64,000 nt of DNA from CAZWCE01 sp964632505. Lineage in GTDB: Bacteria > Planctomycetota > Planctomycetia > Pirellulales > Thermoguttaceae. Positions within the stretch are counted from its first letter, which is position 1. Every line of letters begins with the position of its first letter. A program made the translations under genes and the position numbers. Positions 29,674-39,495 of this stretch are shown piece after piece. The stretch is from the NCBI GenBank assembly GCA_964632505.1, contig CAZWCE010000001.1, positions 62,001 to 126,000 on the forward strand. The letters run 5' to 3'. The notes beneath the pieces were generated by a model. It searched no databases, was not told the DNA's origin, and saw only the letters and a program-made list of their open reading frames with translations.

Positions 29674-30774
29674 TCAAAACGTGTTGGCGATCGTCGTGGT
29701 GTAGACCCCGGAAACGCCTTCGACGAGGACGGCGTGGACGGGAATCCCCCCGTTGCGCCAGTGGTTGGGGGCATCGGGGCCGATGAGGGAAACCCTTCGG
29801 GTATACGGTCCCTGGCCTTCGATCTTCGTCGTCCCGGCGATGCGGTACCATTTGGCCACGGTGATTTCGTCTTTTTCATCCGGCCCGACGAGCATGAGCC
29901 AGTCGATGTTCTCGAGGTTCAACCAATCGGCATCGGTTGCGCTGAGGGTGACATCGCCGCCGGCGATTCCCGGCCCGACCGACGCGGCGACGCTCCGTTC
30001 GGCGGGCACGCGGGCCGTCGGGTCGCAGACCAAATCGCGGCGGTAGAAGATGACGGCGGAGACCTCGAACCCGGAAATGGTGGACAGACGTTTATATACT
30101 CTGCCGTTGCCGTCGACGTCGTCGTCGTCGACCGAGCCGACCTGCGGGGTGACCATCATGAGCCAGGAGTACTGACGGCGGCTGGCCGTTTCGCCCGCGA
30201 ACGTGCCCATGCTGTAGCGGACGACGTCGGGTCGCTGCATTTCGGCTTCGTCGGTCTGGGCCGGGGTGTAGATCAGATCGTCTTCGGCGCAGGTGAGGAT
30301 ATCGGCCCGGACGACGTCCATCGGAGTGTTCGCCCCGGTCGGCGCGGCCAGCGAAATGCGCGGCAGCGCGGCGTCGTTGCCCGCGGTGGCGGTGAAGGGA
30401 AAGAGCCGCATCTGCGCGTACGTGCCGGAGTTGAGCCCGAAATAGAGCGGATCGATGATGATCGGCCGATCGCACAACAGCCGATCGGGCGACTGGAGGA
30501 CCGGTGGAGTGCGCGGCTGGCCGTTGTTCGGGTTGAGCACGTACCAACGGGTCGGGTCGGTCAGTTCACGGATGCGGATCTGCGACAGCGCGCCGCGGCC
30601 ACAGCTTCCGGTCCGGTCGGCGACGGTCGCCCGGTGCATCTGGAATCCGCCGAAGGGGATCACCGCGATGACGCCCAACAGGCCGATCGAGAGCACGAAC
30701 ACGCTCGCCAGGATCTCCAACAGCGACAGACCGAGGCGATTCTCCGGAGGTCTGGATTTCTCTGGATAGGTCAT
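29674..30774 (-). CDS. Type II secretion/type IV pilus minor pseudopilin (PilV/GspI-like)
   Basis: A protein of 366 residues with a class III prepilin leader: a short charged N-terminus, then GLSLLEILASVFVLSIGLLG. Cleavage after Gly puts Glu at position 5, as the assembly machinery needs. The hydrophobic helix that follows is typical of PilV/GspI. The C-terminal body is larger than usual for a minor pseudopilin (about 120-200). A DVDGNGRVY segment (about 215) resembles a calcium loop. AGGAGG precedes the ATG, and the previous gene stops only one base upstream, so translation is probably coupled. Confidence 0.8.
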   Translation of the reverse strand: MTYPEKSRPPENRLGLSLLEILASVFVLSIGLLGVIAVIPFGGFQMHRATVADRTGSCGRGALSQIRIRELTDPTRWYVLNPNNGQPRTPPVLQSPDRLLCDRPIIIDPLYFGLNSGTYAQMRLFPFTATAGNDAALPRISLAAPTGANTPMDVVRADILTCAEDDLIYTPAQTDEAEMQRPDVVRYSMGTFAGETASRRQYSWLMMVTPQVGSVDDDDVDGNGRVYKRLSTISGFEVSAVIFYRRDLVCDPTARVPAERSVAASVGPGIAGGDVTLSATDADWLNLENIDWLMLVGPDEKDEITVAKWYRIAGTTKIEGQGPYTRRVSLIGPDAPNHWRNGGIPVHAVLVEGVSGVYTTTIANTF

Positions 30775-30775
30775 C

Positions 30776-31969
30776 TTACCGTCCTCCTATGCTTCCGCTC
30801 TCTTGGGCGAACTTGCGGGAATTGCGGATCGCCCAGCCCGGCGGATCATACTGGAGCGTCGGTTGGGCACCCGCGCCGACCGACGGCACCACCGGCGCCA
30901 TCTCGTCGGTCGAGACGAGCCCGTTCTTCGGATTCACCGAGACCCAGTAGTTGGTCAGGTCCTGGAAATTGAGCCTACCGTCTTCCGGCAGCGGACGGAC
31001 CACCCGTTCCCAGCGACCGATGAGGAAGTAGATCCTCGAAGCGACCGGCCGAGGTTGCTGTCCGCTCCAGCGGACCGAGTCGACCTCGCCCGAGGGCGAG
31101 AACATGACGACCACCGGCGTCGCATCCTGGTTGCCTGAGGGAGCGAAATTGTCGGTATTCTCGTAAATCAGTTCCGCCTGATTCTCGGCGCCGTTGTGGT
31201 TCGGATCCTCCTGGAAATCGTTGCCCAGCCCGGAGAATTGCAGATCGACGACGATGCCCCGCGGCAGTCCGACCGGCGAGGCGAGCGTCGGCACCGGCTG
31301 CCGAAAGATCTTGAAGGGGACCGGTCGGGTGAACGTCTTGTCGGTCGGGAAACGCTTCGCCGGGTCGTTCGGGCTGACCAGATGGATCCGCGGTCGCTCC
31401 GGAGGGAGATTGTTCGGGTCCGCCGGCGGGGGCGGTTCGTCCGGAACGTCGAACGTGGCCTCGGCGATCTCGTAGTACGGTCCCTGCTGGTCGAACTGGA
31501 TCAAATCACCCGGGCTGACCAACTGGTTCCAAATCAATTGCTCCTCTTGCGAAACCGGGGTCCATGGGGAGATCCCGTCGCCATCGATGTCGCGCCAGTC
31601 CCAAAATTGCAACCAGCCGTTAGACGTGTCGACCGAAACGCGCATGTTCATGGTGCTTCCGGCGTAGGGCGGGGGCACTTCGACCTGGCGGAGGACCAAC
31701 GAGGCGTTGTTCTGCGGGCCGAATCGCTCGAAGAGCACGCCGCACGGCCGTCCGGTCTGCATCGCCTTGATGCGGGCCCGGTTCAGGTAGGTGTTGACCA
31801 GTCGGGCCCCTTCGCGCGTCTGCCGGTCCTCGAGCATGGGACGCAAGGCGGGAATGCTGATCACCGCCAACAGCACCATCAGCGAGATGACCACCAACAG
31901 CTCGACGAGCGTCATGCCGCGTCGCGCGGCCCGGAGGGGCTTGCGGAATCGATCGCATGGATACCTCAT
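30776..31969 (-). CDS. Pseudopilin, GspH/FimT-like
   Basis: A protein of 397 residues from the ATG at 31969, which overlaps the preceding stop by one base (TGATG) and has AGGAGGGC upstream. The open frame continues for over 200 codons past this point, but that extension is only the antisense-free shadow of the previous gene. The leader reads RRGMTLVELLVVISLMVLL, with Glu5, and the following region (DRQTREGARLVNTYLNRARIKAM) matches the GspH pattern. The body holds DIDGDGISPW (about 128), an EF-hand-like loop. GspH is a minor pseudopilin at the pseudopilus tip with GspI, GspJ and GspK; the size here is about twice normal. Confidence 0.8.
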   Translation of the reverse strand: MRYPCDRFRKPLRAARRGMTLVELLVVISLMVLLAVISIPALRPMLEDRQTREGARLVNTYLNRARIKAMQTGRPCGVLFERFGPQNNASLVLRQVEVPPPYAGSTMNMRVSVDTSNGWLQFWDWRDIDGDGISPWTPVSQEEQLIWNQLVSPGDLIQFDQQGPYYEIAEATFDVPDEPPPPADPNNLPPERPRIHLVSPNDPAKRFPTDKTFTRPVPFKIFRQPVPTLASPVGLPRGIVVDLQFSGLGNDFQEDPNHNGAENQAELIYENTDNFAPSGNQDATPVVVMFSPSGEVDSVRWSGQQPRPVASRIYFLIGRWERVVRPLPEDGRLNFQDLTNYWVSVNPKNGLVSTDEMAPVVPSVGAGAQPTLQYDPPGWAIRNSRKFAQESGSIGGR

Positions 31970-33093
31970 CACTGCCCTCCTACGCTGTGGTTGTGGATGT
32001 TGTCGTAATGATTCAAGATCCCGTTGGGGCCTTCGTCGCCGAAGACCGACGAGGAGGCCATGTCCTCCGGCATGCCGAAAGGCACCTTGTACGGCGCGGG
32101 AATCGGCAAGTGATCCGGCCCCGGTTTGTAGGGCGGCGGCTGGGGATCGCCGTTCTCGTCGACCATGTTGAAGACCAGATCGAAGATGCCGTCCGGTCCG
32201 GCGGAGACGATCAGCGGGACCATCAGCCACCCGGAGGGGACCGCGCGGCCGTCGATCGGCGTGGGAATCGCCGCCCGGGCCGGGTCGAACGGGTCGTGCC
32301 GCGCCTCGGCGGCCGCCTGCTTCACCGAATCGTAGTAGGGATCCTGCCAGAGCTCCACGTTCGTGCCGGTCGGGCCGAACGCCGTGTAGGCCGGGCTGTT
32401 CACGTCGGACTTGTCGATGATGTTCGGCTGGCGATCGCTCTCGGTGAAGGCGGGCGCCCAGCGGAGGAAGTAGATCGGGTTGCCCCATCCGTCGTGGAAT
32501 TCGAGCAGGCCGTCCTGGTCGGCGTCGCCGATGTCGCGCTCGTTGAACATCTCGCGCGACTCGGGAATCGCGTAGGTGACGATCAGGTAAAGGCACTCCG
32601 CCGAGGCGTACTTGCCGAGCAACTCCTCAACGCGGGCCGCATCGAGGCCCTGGTTGGTCAATCGGGTTTGGGCGGCCGTGAAGGCGTTGCGGTAGGCCTC
32701 GCGCAGTGCGAAGGTCCGGTCCGTCCGACCGGTCTCGGCGTTGTGGAATCGCGGGTCGTTCCGGACATCTTCCCAGCGACAGGGCATTTCCATCCGCATG
32801 ATTTCGCGGATCGCCGCCAGCCGGTAGACGGCCGCATCCCGGGGATTTCGGGGCATCGTTTTCCAGGAGTCGATGTCGGAACGTCGTGTGCGATACGATT
32901 CGTAATGGTCGGTGACGACCTGATCGAGCTTCTCGATCAGGGCTTCGGTCCGGGCCTCGCGTGCCGAGCTGCGGACCGCCACCAGCGTCGCCAGCGACAT
33001 GCTCGCCAACATACCAATGATCACGATGACCACCAGCAACTCGACCAGCGTGAACGCCGCACGCTTGCGTCCGGTTACTTGTGGGGAAGTCAT
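31969..33093 (-). CDS. Pseudopilin with prepilin leader
   Basis: A protein of 374 residues. The leader RKRAAFTLVELLVVIVIIGM carries Glu5 of mature pseudopilins, and a long amphipathic helix follows (EARTEALIEKLDQVV). The body contains DADQDGLLEFHDGWGNP, a clear EF-hand-like calcium loop; major pseudopilins of type II secretion systems are known to bind calcium near the C-terminus. The ATG overlaps the upstream stop by four bases (ATGA), and its own stop overlaps the next ATG, so the three central pseudopilins form a tightly coupled unit. Which GspG/GspJ role it plays cannot be settled by eye. Confidence 0.8.
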   Translation of the reverse strand: MTSPQVTGRKRAAFTLVELLVVIVIIGMLASMSLATLVAVRSSAREARTEALIEKLDQVVTDHYESYRTRRSDIDSWKTMPRNPRDAAVYRLAAIREIMRMEMPCRWEDVRNDPRFHNAETGRTDRTFALREAYRNAFTAAQTRLTNQGLDAARVEELLGKYASAECLYLIVTYAIPESREMFNERDIGDADQDGLLEFHDGWGNPIYFLRWAPAFTESDRQPNIIDKSDVNSPAYTAFGPTGTNVELWQDPYYDSVKQAAAEARHDPFDPARAAIPTPIDGRAVPSGWLMVPLIVSAGPDGIFDLVFNMVDENGDPQPPPYKPGPDHLPIPAPYKVPFGMPEDMASSSVFGDEGPNGILNHYDNIHNHSVGGQ

Positions 33094-34073
33094 TGCTCGA
33101 TCTCTCCTTCGATGGTGGCCGATTCGCCGAAGTTCGCCTGGTTATCGAAATCCGGTGCCTTCATGCCCTCTCCGCCCTGGGGAGAGCGGAACTTCGCCGG
33201 ATTGTTCAGCTCGCTGAACTGGCTGTCCAGACCGGCGGAAATCAACTGGAACGAGGTCGGATTGTACCACTGGGCCTCGTCGAGACGCATGATCGGATCG
33301 CTCAAGGAGGTGTCGAACGATCGGACATAGGGCACCGCCATTCCGTGCAGACCATCGGGGCAAGAGTACGATTTCACTTCCAGCGAGCCGGGATATCGAT
33401 ACTGCTGCTTGCCGTTGATCGTCGTCGGGCGGAAATAGGCCATCGGCGCCGGCCCGGCCGCGCCGTCGGTCACAACGCAGGGAACTCCGCCGTGCATCTC
33501 CAGATCGTCCGCCATGCTGATCTCCATCGGGGGTGCTTCCCGCTGACCGTTCATGTTGAACGGGTTCGAGGGATCGGCGCTGAATCCGCCGAGCATGCCG
33601 TTCGCGTCGGGCATCCCGCCGAGCCAGAAGGCGACCGCCCCGACGTGGGCCCCGTTGGGAATGCCCGAGTTCGGATCGACCGAATAATCCCAAATCTCGC
33701 CGTTGTAATAGGACAGGTTCTGCAGCGTGTGTTGGATGTCGGCCACGAAGGCGTTGTACCCGTTGCCTTGGGGTTGGGTCCCGGAGACCGAGCCGGGGGA
33801 GTAGCGTTGCCAGCGTTTGCGGACGTGGCGCATCACGGCGGCGGTGTTGGAGAAGTCGGGGGGGAATTCGCCGACCCGATTCTTGTATTCCTGCAGCGCC
33901 GTTTCCAGTTCGTTGACCTGGCTGCGGATCATCGTCCGCTTCACGGCGGTCCGTGCGGCGATCGTCGCCCCGGTGATCAGGGCCGCCAACATGCCGATGA
34001 TCGCGATGACGACCAGCAGTTCCACCAGGGTGAAACCGCGCGAAGGCCGTCGGGGTGCACTCTCGTATTTCAT
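33090..34073 (-). CDS. Pseudopilin, GspG-like
   Basis: A protein of 327 residues from the ATG at 34073 (GGAGGGA upstream); an ATG 18 bases earlier has no ribosome site. The leader SRGFTLVELLVVIAIIGMLA has Glu5. The helix continues into NELETALQEYKNRVGEFPPDF, the pattern of GspG in which the extended helix leads to a Tyr-Pro-containing loop. It lacks the Asp-rich loops seen in its three downstream partners. It is the first pseudopilin of the series and lies 131 bases after the gspF start. It is probably the most abundant subunit of the fibre, but it is long for a major pseudopilin (about 145). Confidence 0.82.
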   Translation of the reverse strand: MKYESAPRRPSRGFTLVELLVVIAIIGMLAALITGATIAARTAVKRTMIRSQVNELETALQEYKNRVGEFPPDFSNTAAVMRHVRKRWQRYSPGSVSGTQPQGNGYNAFVADIQHTLQNLSYYNGEIWDYSVDPNSGIPNGAHVGAVAFWLGGMPDANGMLGGFSADPSNPFNMNGQREAPPMEISMADDLEMHGGVPCVVTDGAAGPAPMAYFRPTTINGKQQYRYPGSLEVKSYSCPDGLHGMAVPYVRSFDTSLSDPIMRLDEAQWYNPTSFQLISAGLDSQFSELNNPAKFRSPQGGEGMKAPDFDNQANFGESATIEGEIEQ

Positions 34074-34204
34074 GGATCCGATTCCCTCCATTTTATTGAA
34101 GTCCGCGTGTCGCCGGGTGTTGCTGGTCCCGATTTCGGCGAAACGCCGCGACGTGATTGCCCTAGACTGGTGGTTCGTTCGGTTTCTGTGTTCCGGTGGA
34201 AATA

Positions 34205-35533
34205 TCAACCCGACAGTTCCGTGATCAGCTTGATCATCGGCAAGAAGAGCGCGATGACGATGAAGCCGACCATCACACCCAGGCCCATGATCAACAGCGG
34301 TTCGAGCATGCTCATGAGGCTTTCGGTCAAGACGGCGACCTCTTCATCGAAGACGTCGGCCACCTTATAGAGCATGACATCGAGTTCACCGGTCTCCTCC
34401 CCCACGTCGACCATGTTCACGACCATGTCGTCGAGAATCCGGTTTCGCAATTTCATCATGTAGATGAGCACGCCGATGGGGCCGAGCAGGAAGAAGAAGA
34501 AGAACAGGAGCGCTCCGAAGTGGAAACTCGGACGCGAGTATTCGCGCATCGGTTGGGCGATCGTCTCACCGTCGCGAATCGCTTCGAGCACCTGGTGATA
34601 CATCTTTTCGAACACCGCGTTGCCGGCGGTCTCCCGCGTGATGGTCAGCGCCTCGAGGATCGGCACACCGCTGGCCACGAGCGTCCCGAGGGTCCGCGTG
34701 GTCCGCGCGACGGTATTCTTTTCGAACAACTGCCCGAAAATGGGAAGCTTCAAGAGGAAGAGATGCCAGCCGAACCGGCCGTAGGAAAAACTGGTCGCCA
34801 ATTTCACCAACAGCCAGATGGTGAAGGGGATCAGCGGCAGGAGATACCAGTACGTGACGGATTTGTCGGAGATGAACATCAGCCACTTGGTGGCGACGGG
34901 GAGTTCCACTTGGAAATCGGCGAAAATCTCCTGGAACTTCGGGATGATGAACGTCATGATGAACGCCAGGATACCGACGGCGAAGAACACGACCGCGACC
35001 GGGTAGGTCAGCGCGCTCTTGATCTTCCGCTTGAGCATCTCGGAGCGTTCGAGGAACTCCGCCAGACGCTGGAGGATCGTCTCCAGGGCACCACCGGCCT
35101 CCCCCGCCTTGATCATGTTCACGTATAAACGGTTGAACGCCTTGGGCGACTTGGCCATCGCCTCCGAGAGGCTCGCCCCGCTTTCGATCTCCGTGCAGAC
35201 GTCGGTCAGGCAGTTCCGAAGCGCCCCCGGCTTCGCCTGGTCGCGGAGAATGTTCAGACTCCGGAGAATCGGAAGGCCCGCGTCCTGAAGAATCGAAAGC
35301 TGACGCGTGAAAATGGTCAACTGCTTCGACTTCACGCGCCCGAAGGAAAACGTCTTGCCGTCGGTGCCCTTTTTGGCGCCCCCCTTCTTACGTTCCTTCT
35401 TCAGCGCGATGCGCGTCACCATGTAGCCCATTTGGCGTATCGTCGCCTGGGCTTCTTCTTCGGTGGGGGCATCGATGATGTCCTTGATCACCTGACCAGT
35501 ATCATCAACCGCCTCGAATTGATATTGTGGCAT
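34205..35533 (-). CDS. gspF: Type II secretion/type IV pilus inner-membrane platform protein GspF/PilC
   Basis: A protein of 442 residues. It starts MPQYQFEAVDDTGQVIKDII as in the family. It contains two homologous halves, each opening with a short helical domain (FTRQLSILQDAGLPILRSLN, and ARTTRTLGTLVASGVPILEA) followed by a membrane segment, with a third segment at the C-terminus (PLLIMGLGVMVGFIVIALF). A run of Phe (LLFFFFFLLGPIG) marks the second membrane region. GspF/PilC sits under the fibre and couples the cytoplasmic ATPase to pilin extraction. It is the only gspF of the window, although two PilB-type ATPases are encoded upstream. Confidence 0.95.
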   Translation of the reverse strand: MPQYQFEAVDDTGQVIKDIIDAPTEEEAQATIRQMGYMVTRIALKKERKKGGAKKGTDGKTFSFGRVKSKQLTIFTRQLSILQDAGLPILRSLNILRDQAKPGALRNCLTDVCTEIESGASLSEAMAKSPKAFNRLYVNMIKAGEAGGALETILQRLAEFLERSEMLKRKIKSALTYPVAVVFFAVGILAFIMTFIIPKFQEIFADFQVELPVATKWLMFISDKSVTYWYLLPLIPFTIWLLVKLATSFSYGRFGWHLFLLKLPIFGQLFEKNTVARTTRTLGTLVASGVPILEALTITRETAGNAVFEKMYHQVLEAIRDGETIAQPMREYSRPSFHFGALLFFFFFLLGPIGVLIYMMKLRNRILDDMVVNMVDVGEETGELDVMLYKVADVFDEEVAVLTESLMSMLEPLLIMGLGVMVGFIVIALFLPMIKLITELSG

Positions 35534-35730
35534 GATTCAATCCCCTGGTTTTTCGGCGTGAATAAACTCGGCACCTTCTCCGACGGTCACCGTCCCACCG
35601 CCTTCGGGGGCGGCAGGTGGTCGGGGGCAACCTCTTCGGGGTAAAGGATGGATCGTTTCCGTGGTTTTCCTCGGTATTGGTATGTCGATCGGGAGCCCTG
35701 CTCCCGGGATTTCTTCGTTCAAGCCGACGA

Positions 35731-37449
35731 TCACACTTCCAGGACCGTCTCGCGCACGACCTCCTCGATCGTGGTGAGCCCCTGGTGGATCTTCGTCACC
35801 CCGGAGGTCCGCAGGGTGTGCATCCCGTTGCGGATCCCCGCCTCGCGGAATTCCGCCGTCGAAGCGTTCTGGTTGATCATCTCCCGGAGTTCGTCGTTCA
35901 TCAGCAGAAATTCGTGGATACCCGTGCGGCCCTTGTAGCCGGTATTGTTGCAGGCGACACAGCCTCGGCCGCGGAAAAACGACTTCCCTTCGACCTCCTT
36001 CGGCGAAAGGTCCAGCTCCGCCAACTGGTCGGAACTCGGCTGATACCGCTCGCGGCACTCGGTGCAGATCGTCCGCACCAACCGCTGGGCGAGAATCGCC
36101 TCGAGCGTGGCGGTGATCAAAAACGGCGGAACGCCCATGTCGCGCAATCGCGTGATCGTGCTCGGCGCGTCGTTCGTGTGCAAGGTGCTGAACACCAAGT
36201 GGCCGGTCAGCGACGCCTGCACCGCGATGTCGGCCGTCTCTTTGTCGCGAATCTCGCCCACCAGGATCTTGTCCGGGTCCTGTCGCAGGATCGAACGCAG
36301 GCACTTCGCGAACGAGTTGCCGATGTCCGGGTCGATCGGCATCTGGATGATGCCGTCGATGTCGTACTCCACCGGGTCCTCGGTCGTCATCAACTTGTCG
36401 GTGACTTGGTTCAGCTCGCTCAGGGCGGCGTAGAGGGTGGTCGTCTTCCCCGAGCCGGTCGGCCCGGTCACCAGCACGATGCCGTTGGGGAGCTGGATGA
36501 TCTTGCGGAAATCGACGAGCAGATGATCGGGCATGCCGACGTTCTCCAGATCGAGCATGACCACCGATTTGTCGAGGATTCGGCAGACGACGCTCTCGCC
36601 GAACATCGTCGGCAGCACGCTCACGCGGAGGTCGATCGGGTGCCCCCCGACGGTCAGGCGGATACGGCCGTCCTGCGGCAAGCGACGTTCGGCGATGTCG
36701 AGGTTCGCCATCACCTTGATGCGCGTCGTGATGGCGGTGGCGAAGTGTCGAGGCGGCGGGACCATTTCGTAGAGCGTGCCGTCGGCCTTGATGCGGATCT
36801 TGAACTCGTCCTCAAACGGCTCGAAATGCAAATCGCTCGCGTGGTCCTTGATGCCCAGCAGGAAAACCATGTTCAACAGCTTCCGCACCGGGGCGCTCTC
36901 GGAAAGCGCTTCGACGCTCGCCAGATCCAGCGCGTCCTCGCCCTCGACCAGGTTCGCCGCCTTGGCCAACTCCTCGTCCGACTCCAGATCGGAAATGATC
37001 GACTCCACGCTCTCGGTATCGGTCGCGTAGTACCGCTCCAGCGCCTGGTTGATTTCGTGCTCGGTCGTCACCACCGGGCGGATGTCGTATCCCAGGAAAT
37101 TCCGGAGCTCATCGAGGACCGAAAGGTTCTGCGGCTCGCACATCGCCACGGTCAACACGTCGTTGCGGAAACTGATCGGGATGACCTTGTAGAGCTGCGC
37201 CATCGGTTCGGTCAGTTTCGAGAGCACGTCCTGGGGCACGGTGATGTCCGAAATGCTGATCACCTGCAGACCCATCTGCTCGGCCAGCGATTGCGCCAGT
37301 TGGTCCTCGGTGATCAACCCCATGCTGATGGCGATCTGGCCGATCAGCTCCTCCGGACGCTGTTCTTGTTCCTCGACCAGAAGATCGAGTTGTTCCTCGT
37401 CGATGTAGCCGAGGTCGACAAACACCTGTCCCAATCGTCGAAGCGCCAT
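35731..37449 (-). CDS. gspE: GspE/PilB assembly ATPase (proximal to gspF)
   Basis: A protein of 572 residues. The N-terminus is an MshEN/GspE-N domain (RLGQVFVDLGYIDEEQLDLL, then LIGQIAISMGLITEDQLAQSL) of the type that can bind cyclic di-GMP in some homologues. The ATPase core has Walker A GPTGSGKTTTLY, the Asp box LVGEIRDKETADIA and the His box STLHTNDAPS. A CTEC...CVAC zinc-binding segment (about 463-505) is characteristic of extension ATPases. It powers addition of pilin subunits. It lies 197 bases upstream of gspF and is probably part of the same unit. Confidence 0.95.
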   Translation of the reverse strand: MALRRLGQVFVDLGYIDEEQLDLLVEEQEQRPEELIGQIAISMGLITEDQLAQSLAEQMGLQVISISDITVPQDVLSKLTEPMAQLYKVIPISFRNDVLTVAMCEPQNLSVLDELRNFLGYDIRPVVTTEHEINQALERYYATDTESVESIISDLESDEELAKAANLVEGEDALDLASVEALSESAPVRKLLNMVFLLGIKDHASDLHFEPFEDEFKIRIKADGTLYEMVPPPRHFATAITTRIKVMANLDIAERRLPQDGRIRLTVGGHPIDLRVSVLPTMFGESVVCRILDKSVVMLDLENVGMPDHLLVDFRKIIQLPNGIVLVTGPTGSGKTTTLYAALSELNQVTDKLMTTEDPVEYDIDGIIQMPIDPDIGNSFAKCLRSILRQDPDKILVGEIRDKETADIAVQASLTGHLVFSTLHTNDAPSTITRLRDMGVPPFLITATLEAILAQRLVRTICTECRERYQPSSDQLAELDLSPKEVEGKSFFRGRGCVACNNTGYKGRTGIHEFLLMNDELREMINQNASTAEFREAGIRNGMHTLRTSGVTKIHQGLTTIEEVVRETVLEV

Positions 37450-37682
37450 AATTGGTGTGCCCCCATCACTTCTATCTTGCTGGATGGCCGCGCTGAATCA
37501 TTGTCGCGTGCCTGAATGTGTTCTCTTCCGTCCCGCAGGGTCTTTCCATCGTCAGTGGCCTTACTTCACGTTTGCATCAGGGGTTCCCCCTTAGGGTCAC
37601 CCATGACGCCCACAAGGCCGGGCTCTCGAGGTTCGCCCCCGGCCCACTATTTATGCAAGTCTCCATCTCATCGCAGAAGGGC

Positions 37683-38798
37683 TCAATCCTCTTCGCCTTC
37701 TTCGTCCCATCCCTCGTCGGCGACGGCGCCGGCCTCCCAGCGGGCCATCTTCTGCATGAGCATTTCCGGCAGGTTCGCCTTGATGATCGCTTCCTCTTTA
37801 TTGACGATTCGGTCTTTCCAGAGCCGGAAAAGGTGATCGTCCAGAAGCTGCATGCCCAATTTGTGTCCCGTCTGGATCGCCGAGGTGATCCGGAATGTCT
37901 TGTTTTCTCGAATCAGGTTCGCGATCGCCGGGGTGACCACCAGCATTTCGTAGGCCGCCACACGTCCTCCTTGCAGCCGCGGAAGCAACTGCTGCGAGAG
38001 GATGCCGATGATGGAGGTGGAAAGCTGCGTCCGGATCTGCTCCTGCTGGTTCGTCGGGAAAACGTCGATGATCCGGTTGACCGTCCCCTGGGCCCCGGTC
38101 GTATGCAACGTGCCGAAGACGACGTGGCCGGTTTCCGCCGCGGTGATCGCCGCTTCGATGGTCTCCAGGTCGCGAAGCTCCCCGACGAGGATCACGTCGG
38201 GATCCTGACGCAACGCCCGGCGAATCGCTTCGGCGAACGACGGGACGTCGACGCCCACTTCCCGCTGGTTCACCGTCGATTTCTTATGATTATGGAAAAA
38301 CTCGATCGGGTCCTCGATCGTGATCATATGGTGATCCACGTGATCGTTCAGATAATCGATGCAGGCCGCCAGGGTCGTCGACTTCCCGGAACCGGTCGGC
38401 CCGGTCACCAGGATCATCCCCCGGGGACGCATGATCAAGTCCTTCATCACCTCCGGGGTGCCGAGCGTCTCCATCGAGAGCAGATCGGTCGGAATCTGCC
38501 GGAGAACCAAACCGGTATGCCCCTTCTGTTTGAAAACCGACACACGGAAACGGGCCTTGTCGCCGAAGGCGAACCCGAAGTCCGTCCCTCCCTGCTCCTG
38601 GAGTTCCTGCTGGCAGCGGTCCGGGGTGATACTCCGCATCAGCGCCGAGGTGTCCTCCGGTTGGAGGACCTTCGTCTCGAGTTTGATCATCCGGCCATGG
38701 AGTCTCAATACCGGAGGTTGCCCCACGGCCAGATGCAAGTCGCTCGCGCCGCGAACCACCACCGTTTCCAACAATTTATCAATGAGAATCGTGCCCAT
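37683..38798 (-). CDS. pilT: Type IV pilus retraction ATPase PilT
   Basis: A protein of 371 residues without an MshEN domain or zinc motif. It has PilT signatures: RGASDLHLAVGQPPVLRLHG at the N-terminus, Walker A GPTGSGKSTTLA, LVGELRDLETIEAAITAAE, GTLHTTGAQGTVNRIID, and the PilT-specific AIANLIRENKTFRITSAIQT. PilT depolymerises type IV pili and drives twitching. Its presence inside a cluster with large pseudopilins suggests a retractable fibre rather than a pure secretion piston. It lies 233 bases upstream of the proximal GspE. Confidence 0.95.
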   Translation of the reverse strand: MGTILIDKLLETVVVRGASDLHLAVGQPPVLRLHGRMIKLETKVLQPEDTSALMRSITPDRCQQELQEQGGTDFGFAFGDKARFRVSVFKQKGHTGLVLRQIPTDLLSMETLGTPEVMKDLIMRPRGMILVTGPTGSGKSTTLAACIDYLNDHVDHHMITIEDPIEFFHNHKKSTVNQREVGVDVPSFAEAIRRALRQDPDVILVGELRDLETIEAAITAAETGHVVFGTLHTTGAQGTVNRIIDVFPTNQQEQIRTQLSTSIIGILSQQLLPRLQGGRVAAYEMLVVTPAIANLIRENKTFRITSAIQTGHKLGMQLLDDHLFRLWKDRIVNKEEAIIKANLPEMLMQKMARWEAGAVADEGWDEEGEED

Positions 38799-39495
38799 AC
38801 GTCCTACAACTTTCTAACAAACTTTTTGACTGTCCCGTTGGGGGTGGAGAAGGGAAAAATCTCCGATCTACCGAACGGGAGGAGTTCCCTTCCCGGCCGG
38901 AACGACCAAAATCCCTTCGACAAATTCATGAATCTTGAGAAACCAGAAATGATGCTGCGAAATCGTCGCCGGACAGCCTCTCGACGAAAAGTCCCCTGCT
39001 TCCGAGTGTTCCGGAATCGGAAACCACTCGACCCCCAGGACGAGGTAGGCAGTTCCCGATTCGAGAAATGGGAAAATCGGGAAGCGGCTTTTTTCATTTC
39101 GACGAGATCAGAGAAGTAGGAGCACCTCCTGCGATCAGAAGGTGACCTCCCCTCTCATATGGTCAATTATTCTCCGGCGGGAGGAATTCCGCAATATTTT
39201 TTTCGAAAAAGGGCCATGAGGGAGCATTTCGGCACGCGAAGCCGGTCGCTCCGTGGTGATCGGCGTTCCGAGAAAAGTACCGGCAGGGGAGCAAGGAAAA
39301 CAAATTCAAAAAATCATCTTTTTCGCCCAGAATCCTTTCGCCAACCAGGTCGACCCCGCCTGCCCGGCTCTCGGAATCGGCAATCTTCCCTAATCTTACC
39401 ATTTTTCCAAACGCCGGGATGAACCGCTTGAAGCAAAGAATAGGTCTTCCAAGAACCAACCGGCGGAGCAGCACTCGAAAAGCATGAGAAAGCGG
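38799..39495. other. Long intergenic region between the distal GspE/PilB and pilT
   Basis: About 700 bases. Two minus-strand open frames (38804-39097 and 39163-39474) are rich in Phe, Arg and Ser, lack ribosome sites and recall no family, so they are left out. The gap probably separates two transcription units, but no convincing promoter or terminator was found. Confidence 0.5.

Noticed and set aside
31970..32596. N-terminal extension of the GspH-like gene by about 209 codons
   Set aside because: The ATG at 31969 has AGGAGGGC and TGATG coupling and begins a prepilin leader. The extension overlies the previous gene and is Arg-rich noise.
38804..39474. Two small minus-strand open frames between the distal GspE/PilB and pilT
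   Set aside because: Composition is random, no ribosome sites were seen, and no similarity is recalled.
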